In this document: positions 30,814 to 38,894 of the stretch, one piece after another
Layout: every line of letters begins with the position of its first letter
Position numbering within the stretch: position 1 is the stretch's first letter
DNA from: an uncultured Acetatifactor sp.
GTDB taxonomy: Bacteria > Bacillota > Clostridia > Lachnospirales > Lachnospiraceae
NCBI GenBank assembly: GCA_910584235.1
Contig: CAJTZD010000001.1
Location: 124,001-188,000, forward strand
DNA: 64,000 nt
Reading direction: 5' to 3'
Made by a program: the position numbers and the translations under genes
The notes under the pieces: generated by a model
What the model saw: the letters and a program-made list of their open reading frames with translations, nothing else
Told to the model about the DNA's origin: nothing
Database searches by the model: none

Positions 30814-33741
30814 TCAGTGCTCATTGGTGATACCGCCGTCCGGCTCGTCTGCCGTGCCGGTGATCAGCTCGTCTGTCTCTGCCAGTCCGTAATAATATTT
30901 TACGATATCCCTTGTAGCCTGGGCCGCATGATCTCCCGCGTATCCAAAAGGAATTCTCGTGACGATGGCAATCTCCGGCTGCTCATAGGGGGCATAGCAG
31001 GCAAACAGCGCATGGCTGGGCCGATCCAAAGTCTGCTCTGCCGTACCCGTCTTGCCGGCCACATTCACTGCCAGATTGCTGAAATAACTCTTGTTCTCCA
31101 CTACCTGACGCATTCCCAGATGGATGGCATCCCAATATTCCGCAGGCATTTCAATGGTGTTTCGAAGCTCCGGCCGGAATTCCTCCACCACATTGCCCTC
31201 CGAATCCATAATCTTGTCCAGCAAAGTCAGATTATAGCACGAACCGCTGTTGGCGACCACTGTCACATATCTGGCCAGCCCTGTCAATGTATAGCTGTTG
31301 CTGCCCTGACCGATAGCGGAACGCACCGGATCCTCTGTGGACACATTTGGCGCCGCCTCGGAGATCTCAATACCCGATTTCTCCGTCAGGCCGAACAGAT
31401 CCGCGTACTTGTACAAAACCTCCAGGCCTTCCGTCTCATTGTACGTACCGGAACCCATGGAAAGCTCATATCCGATGTCATAGAAATAGCAGTCACAGGA
31501 ATCCCGGATGGCCGATACCAGCGTCTCATTGTTATGTCCGTAACGGTTCCAGCAGCTGGGCGGCGGATCGATTTCCGTAAAAATACCTTTGCAGTTGATG
31601 ATCGTATCCGTCTCCACAGTCCCCTCAAGCAGGCCGGCCGCTGCGGTCAGCATTTTAAAAGTAGATCCGGGCGCTGCCGCGTATTGGGTGGCATAATTAT
31701 ATTGAGGATTGGATTTGTCCGCATTCAGCTGAGCATAGTACTCAGCGTCGATGGAATTGGCCATTTTATTGTTGTCATACCCCGGGTAAGACACCACGGC
31801 CAGAATATCGCCTGTATTGATATCTGTCACCACGCAGGACGCATTGCAGGGATCCAGCGCAAGCTGTGCAGGTGTAATATCCAGATGATCTATCCGATTC
31901 ATCATGAACTGATAGGCGCTCATGCGCCCCTCAAACACGGCATTCCTCTCATCCTCCGGTATCGAAATCCGGTTCTGCTCACAGAGGATCTGACACACCT
32001 GCCTGCCGCTTATCACGTCATTCAAAAGCATATATTTGTAAAAGCGTTTTTGAAATTCCGTGTTATTGTCAATCATGACAATGATATAGTCCAGGATCTT
32101 ATCATAGATTTCCGCCGAATCGGAATACTTTGCGTCCAGATCCAGCTTACTCACGTCAATCCAGTTTTGAGAAATACAGTATTTCAGATACTCGCATAAA
32201 CTGATGACTTCATCCGTAGCCCACGCAATCTGGGTAGCGTCATCTGATACCACGGCATCCGCCATGATGACGCCGTTTCGCCTCAGCAGCGCCACAATAT
32301 TGCTCTGATAGACCTGGTATTCCTTGGTCAGTTCCTTGTAAGGAGTCAGGCCCTGGGTCAGCTCGAAGCGCAGTTTTTCATAGATATCTTCCTTATAGGC
32401 CAGATAAGCCCCATACACTTCCTTTTCCGTCTCCAGGGCATCCTCTTGCGCCATAGCTTTTATATCAATGACAGCATTGTCGAACATGGTGAAATAGACA
32501 TCAAATATGGGAATTTTGATATCGCTGCTGTCCGCGTTCCTCGCCGGGATGTACTCCTTGGTATTAATGATCTTGCTGGACACAAGCCCGGCCAGTTTTT
32601 GCTCCAAAATATGGTAAACGGCCTCTGTCAGCTCCTTGTCAATGGTCAGATAAACATCCTGACCTGCTTTGGCCTCCCTGCGCTCTTCAATGGAAATGAC
32701 CTTGCCCATATTGTCTACAATAACCTTTTCATATCCCTTTTCACCCTGAAGCGTAGTCTCCAGATAGGCATCGATTCCGCTCTTTCCCACCACATCATTG
32801 ATATTGTAGACGTCGCTTCCCTTACCCTCTTCCTCCATTTGGCTGTTTAGCTCAGCCAGCTCATCGGAAGAAATCTTGCCTGTATATCCCAGCACATGGG
32901 CAAAGTATTCGGAATCCACATACCTGCGCACCGTGTCGGCCTCTATGGTAACACCTGGCAGGGACTGGGCATTCTCCATGATGACAGCCACTGTCTTTTC
33001 ATTTACATTTGTGGCCACTGTGGTACCGATGTACTTTCGGAAAGAGGTCAGGTTCATTGCATATCTGATGGTAACCATCTTCAGCCAGTCTTCCTTGCTG
33101 TAGCCGTCTCCCACCAGGAATTTGCTTTTGGTATTGTCGGGGTCTTCATAGTTTCCGATGGCAAAATGACCGGTACTGCTCAGATAAGCCATAATGTCGT
33201 CCGGTGTGGCGGTACGCTCCTCGTCCTTGAGCTCTCCCACCTCTATCCTTCCATAAACATCCGCCAGAAATCTTAAAAGGCTCACACCCTCCACGGAATA
33301 TTGGAATTCTCTGTCTTCGTTTAGAAAAATCTTGAAATCCGTGATACATTTGTCGCCGTTTTTCTCAATCATCTGAATCAGGCGGTACACGGTTTCGTTG
33401 AGCCTGGCGTTCTTGAGTCTGCCGGATTCAAACACATCCTCTATCTTCACGGAATATGCCAGCTCGTTATAGGCCAGAGGATTGCCGTTTCTGTCATAGA
33501 TATTGCCTCTGGTGCTGGCAATGTCACGGGTTTTCTCAATCTCCAGAACAAATTCCTCCAGATACTCCTCCCCATGGACAATCTGCAGATCAAAGCAGCG
33601 GTAGATCAGGATACCGGCAAAGAGACAGAATATCACCGTAAAGACCGTCAGTCTGCTGGTCACGATTCCAATCAGTTTTTCCTTGAACTCATCAAACAAA
33701 TTTCTGTGCTCTCTTTCTCTCGTATCCCTCCAGCTTCTCAT
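30814..33741 (-). CDS. Class B penicillin-binding protein 2 with large insert
   Basis: The protein has 975 residues. One N-terminal membrane span (about 33-51) is followed by the dimerisation domain (RGNIYDRNGNPLAYNELAYSV). The transpeptidase domain has SxxK at S693 (GSTFK), SCD in place of the usual SxN triad, and KTG at K897. Between VYLTIDKEL (about 363) and CVVTDINTGD (about 638) lies an extra helical stretch of about 240 residues, so the protein is much longer than E. coli PBP2 (633 residues). It should cross-link side-wall peptidoglycan with RodA. The start overlaps mreD by 50 bp and is not certain. Confidence 0.92.
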   Translation of the reverse strand: MRSWRDTREREHRNLFDEFKEKLIGIVTSRLTVFTVIFCLFAGILIYRCFDLQIVHGEEYLEEFVLEIEKTRDIASTRGNIYDRNGNPLAYNELAYSVKIEDVFESGRLKNARLNETVYRLIQMIEKNGDKCITDFKIFLNEDREFQYSVEGVSLLRFLADVYGRIEVGELKDEERTATPDDIMAYLSSTGHFAIGNYEDPDNTKSKFLVGDGYSKEDWLKMVTIRYAMNLTSFRKYIGTTVATNVNEKTVAVIMENAQSLPGVTIEADTVRRYVDSEYFAHVLGYTGKISSDELAELNSQMEEEGKGSDVYNINDVVGKSGIDAYLETTLQGEKGYEKVIVDNMGKVISIEERREAKAGQDVYLTIDKELTEAVYHILEQKLAGLVSSKIINTKEYIPARNADSSDIKIPIFDVYFTMFDNAVIDIKAMAQEDALETEKEVYGAYLAYKEDIYEKLRFELTQGLTPYKELTKEYQVYQSNIVALLRRNGVIMADAVVSDDATQIAWATDEVISLCEYLKYCISQNWIDVSKLDLDAKYSDSAEIYDKILDYIIVMIDNNTEFQKRFYKYMLLNDVISGRQVCQILCEQNRISIPEDERNAVFEGRMSAYQFMMNRIDHLDITPAQLALDPCNASCVVTDINTGDILAVVSYPGYDNNKMANSIDAEYYAQLNADKSNPQYNYATQYAAAPGSTFKMLTAAAGLLEGTVETDTIINCKGIFTEIDPPPSCWNRYGHNNETLVSAIRDSCDCYFYDIGYELSMGSGTYNETEGLEVLYKYADLFGLTEKSGIEISEAAPNVSTEDPVRSAIGQGSNSYTLTGLARYVTVVANSGSCYNLTLLDKIMDSEGNVVEEFRPELRNTIEMPAEYWDAIHLGMRQVVENKSYFSNLAVNVAGKTGTAEQTLDRPSHALFACYAPYEQPEIAIVTRIPFGYAGDHAAQATRDIVKYYYGLAETDELITGTADEPDGGITNEH

Positions 33742-34204
33742 TCACTTTCAGGATAACCGGGTAAAAAAACAATGTCACAACAATGGTATACAATGCCTCC
33801 GGCAGGATGATGTGCAGAAAATAATATGCAAAATCAAACCTGCCCCGAAGCATAAAAGTCAAAATATAGCATATGATTCCATAGGACAGATCGCTTACCA
33901 CGATCAATGCCAGCGGAAGCTTGATGTCCTCCGGGTAAAAAATCCTGCAGAACTTTCCGTTCAAATACCCTATGTACATTAATAGCAAAGCATAAAAGCC
34001 TAAAAAGCCGCCGAAAAAAATATCATTTAAAAGCCCGCAGAAAAAGCCGATCAACAACCCCTCCCGCTCTCCCCGCATGAATCCGAAAGAGGACGTCAGG
34101 ATAATCATAAGATTCGGTATAATACCCGCCAGAGCCACGCTGACGCTGCACTGCAGGACAAAGCATACTAGGATAAAAACTGTCACAACTATTTTTCGAA
34201 GCAT
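33692..34204 (-). CDS. mreD: Rod shape-determining membrane protein MreD
   Basis: The protein has 170 residues with five or so hydrophobic segments, and GLLIGFFCGLLNDIFFGGFLG is the conserved MreD core. ATG 34204 has GGGAGGAG as ribosome site. It links MreC with the wall synthases. The gene lies between mreC (26-bp gap) and PBP2. Confidence 0.93.
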   Translation of the reverse strand: MLRKIVVTVFILVCFVLQCSVSVALAGIIPNLMIILTSSFGFMRGEREGLLIGFFCGLLNDIFFGGFLGFYALLLMYIGYLNGKFCRIFYPEDIKLPLALIVVSDLSYGIICYILTFMLRGRFDFAYYFLHIILPEALYTIVVTLFFYPVILKVNEKLEGYERKRAQKFV

Positions 34205-34230
34205 GTACGACTCCTCCCGGGGCTTTCGGA

Positions 34231-35100
34231 TCACTCTGTCACAGCCTTTTTCTGGTCCGTGATGATCAGGACCTCCCCCAGATGCTCGAAATCCACCGCC
34301 GGTATGATTTCACCTGATTTTGTCAGATTGTTGGCATCCTTATTAATGGAACTGATATACCCGATCAGGATGTTCGGCAGATATTTATCGCTGATGTTAG
34401 AGGTGACTACCTTATCGCCCTCCCGTACCAGGTTCTGTCCGTCCACCAGTTGACCGAAAGTAATACAGCCGCCGGCCATCAGCTTTAAATCACCTGTCAC
34501 GGTCAGATTATCCTCGGTGGAGAGGGTCATGGCGCTCACATGGACATTGTCCGATATAATGGAGGTCACCCGGGACCAATTGGGCCCCAAAGAGGTAATC
34601 CGGCCAACAAGGCCTCCCTCTGCGATGACGTTCATATCCACTGCCAGACCGTCCTCCTCCCCCTTGTCGATCAGGAATGAAGAATACCAGTTGCTGGAAT
34701 CCCGGCCAATGATCCTGGCTCCCACCTTATTATACTCCGCATACTGCCCGTCCAGTTCAAACAGCTCCCTGAGCTTGTTCAGTTCGTATTTGTCCTGCTG
34801 CAGCAGTGTGTTCTCCTCCACCAGCGCCGCCACTTCCGCTTTCAGCTGTGCGTTCTCATCCAGCAGCTTTCTGATCTGCACCAGCTCTTCGGAGCGGTTG
34901 GAAAGCCATCCGCCCACCTTTTCGATTCCCTGCTGAAAAGGCACGATCACATATCCCACCACAACGTTCAGCGGACGGTTGAACACATCCGTGCCAAAAG
35001 TGATCAACATCAAAACGGTACAAAGCACCGTTAAAATAAAAAGGAGATATTTACTCGGCAGGGTAAACCGCTCTCCTTTTCTTTTTATGACCGGACTCAT
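34231..35100 (-). CDS. mreC: Rod shape-determining protein MreC
   Basis: The protein has 289 residues: short cytoplasmic start, one span (about 17-35), a coiled coil (65-115, LLDENAQLKAEVAALVEENT) and the beta-barrel MreC domain (RIIGRDSSNWYSSFLIDKG, GRITSLGPNWSRV). Its ATG overlaps the mreB stop by 4 bp. Confidence 0.95.
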   Translation of the reverse strand: MSPVIKRKGERFTLPSKYLLFILTVLCTVLMLITFGTDVFNRPLNVVVGYVIVPFQQGIEKVGGWLSNRSEELVQIRKLLDENAQLKAEVAALVEENTLLQQDKYELNKLRELFELDGQYAEYNKVGARIIGRDSSNWYSSFLIDKGEEDGLAVDMNVIAEGGLVGRITSLGPNWSRVTSIISDNVHVSAMTLSTEDNLTVTGDLKLMAGGCITFGQLVDGQNLVREGDKVVTSNISDKYLPNILIGYISSINKDANNLTKSGEIIPAVDFEHLGEVLIITDQKKAVTE

Positions 35101-36107
35101 TTGCTCATCCCTTCAATCGCATAGGCTACAGACTTATAGTTGTCATCCTTGATAATTTTGGAAAGCCCCAGCACCACGCTCGTAAGGGGATTCTCCGCCA
35201 CATTTACCCTCAGCCCTGTCCCTGCAGCCAGCCGTTCCGCAAGATGACTGATCTGGGAAGCGCCGCCTGTCAGATAAATGCCCTGGCGATAGATGTCCGC
35301 CGCAAGCTCAGGCGGCGTCCGCTCCAGAATCACCTTTACATTGTCAATAATGGAAGCGAAATGTTCCTCTATGCATTCCACTACCAGCTTGGTAGGGATT
35401 TCCCTCTCTATGGGAAGTCCGGTGACAATGTCTCTGCCGTAGACAATGGCACCCTTGCCCTCTTTTTCCAGATCCTTTAAGGATATCTTTACGGACTCGG
35501 AAGTCCTCCCTCCGATGATCAGACTGAATTCTTTCCTCACGGCAGCCCGGATTGCCTCGTCGAACTTCAGGCCCCCCGCCTTGATCAGACGGCTGAGTAC
35601 AATGCCCCCCAGAGACAATATGGAAATCTCCGTGGTCTCATAGCCTACATTCACCACCAGCACACCCTGGGAATTTTTCACGTCAATGTCCAGCCCGAGA
35701 CCGTCTGCCACAGCCTTTTCCACAACCATGATTTTCTTCGCCTTCACATTGGCATATTTGATCAGATCGTAAAAGGCTCGTTTTTCCACATCTGTCACGT
35801 CCGTAGGCACTGCGATATAGAAATCCGCCGGCTTGCACGCGCCTTTTTGCAGGTCATTTATGAAATACCTCACCAGCGTCTCCATATTTTTGATATCCGC
35901 AATGACGCCGTTGGTCAGAGGATAAGAAATGTGAATATTGCCGGGAGCCTTTTCATACATCTCAAAGGCTGAGTTCCCATATGCAAACAAAACTTTCTTA
36001 TTTTCTATGGCGATCATGTTCTTTTCCACCATGATACTGTCATCGCCCCTGCTGTAAATCTTAATGTTGTTGGTACCCAAATCGATACCGAATGCATTGT
36101 ATGCCAA
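35097..36107 (-). CDS. mreB: Rod shape-determining actin homologue MreB
   Basis: The protein has 336 residues with phosphate 1 loop GIDLGTNNIKIY and phosphate 2 VVNVGYETTEIS, and the adenosine motif LTGGASQISHLAERL. Phosphate loops are slightly divergent (NNIKIY instead of NTLVY-type), and the 336-residue length is normal. It forms membrane filaments that guide RodA and PBP2. It is coupled to mreC. Confidence 0.95.
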   Translation of the reverse strand: MAYNAFGIDLGTNNIKIYSRGDDSIMVEKNMIAIENKKVLFAYGNSAFEMYEKAPGNIHISYPLTNGVIADIKNMETLVRYFINDLQKGACKPADFYIAVPTDVTDVEKRAFYDLIKYANVKAKKIMVVEKAVADGLGLDIDVKNSQGVLVVNVGYETTEISILSLGGIVLSRLIKAGGLKFDEAIRAAVRKEFSLIIGGRTSESVKISLKDLEKEGKGAIVYGRDIVTGLPIEREIPTKLVVECIEEHFASIIDNVKVILERTPPELAADIYRQGIYLTGGASQISHLAERLAAGTGLRVNVAENPLTSVVLGLSKIIKDDNYKSVAYAIEGMSK

Positions 36108-36147
36108 AATGACAACCCCTTTCTAATCGTAAAAACTTTCTTCTTGC

Positions 36148-37020
36148 CTATGAAAACCAAGCCTGTTCCTTAAAGCTGACATAACGATTATCACCGATAA
36201 TGACGTGATCTAACAGGCGGATTCCCATTCTCTCCCCTGTCTCTTTTACATTATCGGTAAGTTCCTTGTCGGCCAGACTGGGTGTGGGATCTCCGCTGGG
36301 ATGGTTATGCACCAGCAGGATATTCACTGCCCGGCTCTCCAGCGCCGCCAGAAAGATCTCCCTGGGAGAAATCAGCGACATATTGACGCTGCCCTCCGAA
36401 AGCTTCCGCTCGCAGATCATCTGCCCCTTGGCATCCACACAGGCTAACATCACACACTCCGTGTCTCTGTGCCGCAGCTTTTCCATGAAATAAGCCGCCA
36501 CCTGACCGGAGCTGGTGAAATTTAACCCCTCCCTGGCCTTTGCCATGCTCATCCGCATAGATAGTTCTGTCAGAGATTTTAACCGGACCGCCTTAACCTC
36601 ACCGATCCCTTTGATGCTCATAAGCTCGTCCAAAGTCACGTCATACAGCCCCAAAAGACCCTCTTTGGGATATCTGGCAAGGCCCATGACCTCTTCTGCC
36701 ACTTTCAGCACATGATTATCTTTTGTACCAGTGCGCAGGATAATAGCCAACAGCTCTATCTCCGTCAGATTCTCAGGCCCGAAGCGCAGAAATCTTTCAT
36801 AGGGGAGTTCTGCCGCCGTCTTCAAAGCATCTTTCGCCGAAAGCTTTTTCCCTGAAATGCTCTTCCTGCCTGGATTGCTCTTCTTCCGTGAACCATTTTT
36901 CTTCTGCGGAATGCCCTTCTTCTGTGGAATGCCTTTCTTCCATACTTTCGTCTTCTCGTTAGAATTTCCTTTTTCCATGGAATGCTCTTCTTCCATGGAA
37001 TGCTCTTCTTTTAAGTCCAT
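36148..37020 (-). CDS. radC: RadC/JAB-domain DNA repair-like protein with repeat-built N-terminal extension
   Basis: The protein has 290 residues. From LPYERFLRFGPENLTEIELL onward it is a normal RadC: HhH-like region (LMSIKGIGEVKAVRL) and JAB/MPN motif HNHPSGDPTPSLAD with metal-binding His and Asp. Residues 1-63 are an extra tail made of degenerate six-residue repeats (EEEHSM twice, then KKGIPQ twice and relatives). ATG 37020 has AAAGGAG upstream. RadC is placed before mreB as in many Firmicutes; its function is not settled. Confidence 0.92.
   Translation of the reverse strand: MDLKEEHSMEEEHSMEKGNSNEKTKVWKKGIPQKKGIPQKKNGSRKKSNPGRKSISGKKLSAKDALKTAAELPYERFLRFGPENLTEIELLAIILRTGTKDNHVLKVAEEVMGLARYPKEGLLGLYDVTLDELMSIKGIGEVKAVRLKSLTELSMRMSMAKAREGLNFTSSGQVAAYFMEKLRHRDTECVMLACVDAKGQMICERKLSEGSVNMSLISPREIFLAALESRAVNILLVHNHPSGDPTPSLADKELTDNVKETGERMGIRLLDHVIIGDNRYVSFKEQAWFS
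36848..37012 (-). repeat. Degenerate 18-bp tandem repeats in the radC 5' end
   Basis: Copies of GAAGAAGAGCATTCCATG (minus strand) occur twice at 36973-37012. They occur again at 36893-36943 shifted by one reading frame, with decayed copies down to about 36848. The first group is read as Glu-Glu-Glu-His-Ser-Met and the second as Lys-Lys-Gly-Ile-Pro-Gln. Related single copies are near other gene starts in the window. Confidence 0.85.
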
Positions 37021-37082
37021 GCGTCTCCTTTCCCTTCTCCGACGCATCTTATACGCGGCTTCTTCCCGCAGCCGCCTGTGGA

Positions 37083-37322
37083 CTATCTGATGAAGCGGTA
37101 TACTACCAGCGCGATTACGACACCCAGGACACTTGCGATGGTTATATTGATTGTCAGACCAAAGGTCAAAACAATAAACCCAAAATCAAGCACCACAGGT
37201 GAACTCATCCCGAAAGACTGCCCATAGTTCAGAAATGTGCCCGAAAAATAAGTGCCAATAAATCTGCCGATGACGAAACCCACCAGTATCAGTACCAGCA
37301 GTACCCAGTTAATCTTCCTCAA
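37083..37322 (-). CDS. DUF4321 family small membrane protein
   Basis: The protein has 79 residues with two hydrophobic segments (NWVLLVLILVGFVIGRFIG and IASVLGVVIALVVYRF). The DUF4321 pattern is clear. TTG at 37322 is chosen because AAGGAAGAGG lies 7 nt before it; the ATG at 37361 has none and adds an atypical tail. It is the first gene of the radC-mre cluster, where this family is commonly found. Function unknown. Confidence 0.82.
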   Translation of the reverse strand: MRKINWVLLVLILVGFVIGRFIGTYFSGTFLNYGQSFGMSSPVVLDFGFIVLTFGLTINITIASVLGVVIALVVYRFIR

Positions 37323-37433
37323 GCCGATACCTCTTCCTTCTTTTGTCTGCCACACCCGCATTGTAAAAAAGATGCGGCATACCTACAGAAAACCATCTTG
37401 TCTCTGGATGATTCTTCCTGTACGCACGTTTCT

Positions 37434-37462
37434 ATAGTATCACAAAAAACATAAGCTGTACA
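37434..37462 (-). promoter_or_regulatory. Likely promoter of the DUF4321-radC-mre-min cluster
   Basis: On the minus strand TGTACA (37457-37462) and TACTAT (37434-37439) are 17 bp apart, with an extended TG before the -10. It lies in the spacer after the methionine gamma-lyase-like gene. Confidence 0.55.
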
Positions 37463-37503
37463 CAAAAATCATAGATTTTATTTTGAGTTTTTTCTACACA
37501 ATG

Positions 37504-38802
37504 CTACAGCTTTAAGCGGTTTTTATCCAACAATCCCCTGTCTGCCAGAGACTGGAGAGATTTCAGGATGCCAAATTTCGCGTGCTGCCAGGTAAGTCCC
37601 CCCTGAAAATACACGGCGTAAGGGGGCTTGATGGGAGCATCGGCGGAAAGCTCTATGGAAGAGCCTGACACAAAGGCCCCGGCCGCCATGATGACTGGGG
37701 AATCGTATCCCGGCATGTCCCAGGGTTCGGGGGTCACATGGCTGTCCACAGGCGCGCCTGCCTGGATGCCCTGGCAGAAAGCGATGACTGCCTCCGGTGT
37801 GCCGAAAGTCACGGCCTGTATAATGTCGTGCCTGTCTTCGTCTCCCTTCGGTATTACGCTGTAGCCCAGGTTTTCATAAAGATTCGCTGCAAAAATCGCT
37901 CCTTTCAGCGCTGAGGCCGTTACGGTGGGGGCCAGGAAGAGGCCCTGGTAAAAATCTTTCAGGATGCCGAGGGATGCGCCCACTTCCTTGCCAAGTCCCG
38001 GAGAGGTGAGGCGGAACGCCGCGTTCTCCACACACTGCCTTGTCCCGGCAATATAGCCGCCGATGGGGGCCAGGCCGCCGCCGGGATTCTTGATCAGGGA
38101 GCCCACCACCATGTCCGCACCCACATCGCTTGGCTCCTTTGTTTCCACAAATTCTCCATAGCAGTTATCCACCATGCAGACTGCATCGGGCTTGATCTTC
38201 TTGACAAAGGCGATCAGTTCCCCTATCTGCTCTACAGAAAAAGTGGGCCTGGTCTGGTAGCCCTTGGAGCGCTGGATGGTCACCAGGCGGGTCCTGGGGG
38301 TTATGGCTTCTTTTATGGCTTCGTAGTCAAAGCCGCCATCCGCTTTTAAGTCCACCTGTCTGTAGCTGATACCATATTCCGCAAGGGAGCCTTTGGAGGG
38401 GCGGATGCCTATGACCTCCTCCAGGGTGTCATAGGGCTTTCCCACCGGGGAGAACAGTTCGTCCCCGGGGCGGAGGTTGCTCATCAGGGCCAGGGCCAGG
38501 GCATGGGTGCCGCAGGTAATCTGAGGGCGCACCAAGGCGTCCTCCGTATGGAAGATTTTCGCGTAGACCGCCTCCAGGGTATCCCTGCCAAGGTCGTTGT
38601 AGCCGTAGCCGGTGGTGCCCAGCAGGCAGGCCTCGCTGACCTGGCACTCCTGCATGGCTCTTACCACTTTCAGTTGATTGTACTCCGCGATTTCGTCTAT
38701 TTTCCGAAACCGCTCCGTTAGGCGCTTCAGTACGGCTTCCTGGTATGCGTAAATTTCGCTGTCAATGCCCATCCGGGCGTACATGCTCTGTATTTCTGTC
38801 AT
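37504..38802 (-). CDS. Methionine gamma-lyase family (aluminum resistance-like) PLP enzyme
   Basis: The protein has 432 residues. The fold-type I PLP site is clear: GTTGYGYNDLGRDTLE, CGTHALALALMSNLRPGDEL and the Schiff-base Lys in GSLIKNPGGGLAP. Members are annotated methionine gamma-lyase or aluminum resistance protein, but substrates are not well defined. It follows miaA with a 92-bp gap. Confidence 0.92.
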   Translation of the reverse strand: MTEIQSMYARMGIDSEIYAYQEAVLKRLTERFRKIDEIAEYNQLKVVRAMQECQVSEACLLGTTGYGYNDLGRDTLEAVYAKIFHTEDALVRPQITCGTHALALALMSNLRPGDELFSPVGKPYDTLEEVIGIRPSKGSLAEYGISYRQVDLKADGGFDYEAIKEAITPRTRLVTIQRSKGYQTRPTFSVEQIGELIAFVKKIKPDAVCMVDNCYGEFVETKEPSDVGADMVVGSLIKNPGGGLAPIGGYIAGTRQCVENAAFRLTSPGLGKEVGASLGILKDFYQGLFLAPTVTASALKGAIFAANLYENLGYSVIPKGDEDRHDIIQAVTFGTPEAVIAFCQGIQAGAPVDSHVTPEPWDMPGYDSPVIMAAGAFVSGSSIELSADAPIKPPYAVYFQGGLTWQHAKFGILKSLQSLADRGLLDKNRLKL

Positions 38803-38894
38803 TTTTCTCTTAAATGCTGCCTGTCGGCAGCCCCTCCTTGCCTTTAGCGCATCCTCTGCTCTTTACAATCTTGTATGTCCCCTCATATATATCC

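Noticed and set aside
30802..32199. 465-residue + strand open frame opposite PBP2
   Set aside because: It is the antisense of a clearly coding PBP2 gene, has no ribosome site and no recognisable domain.
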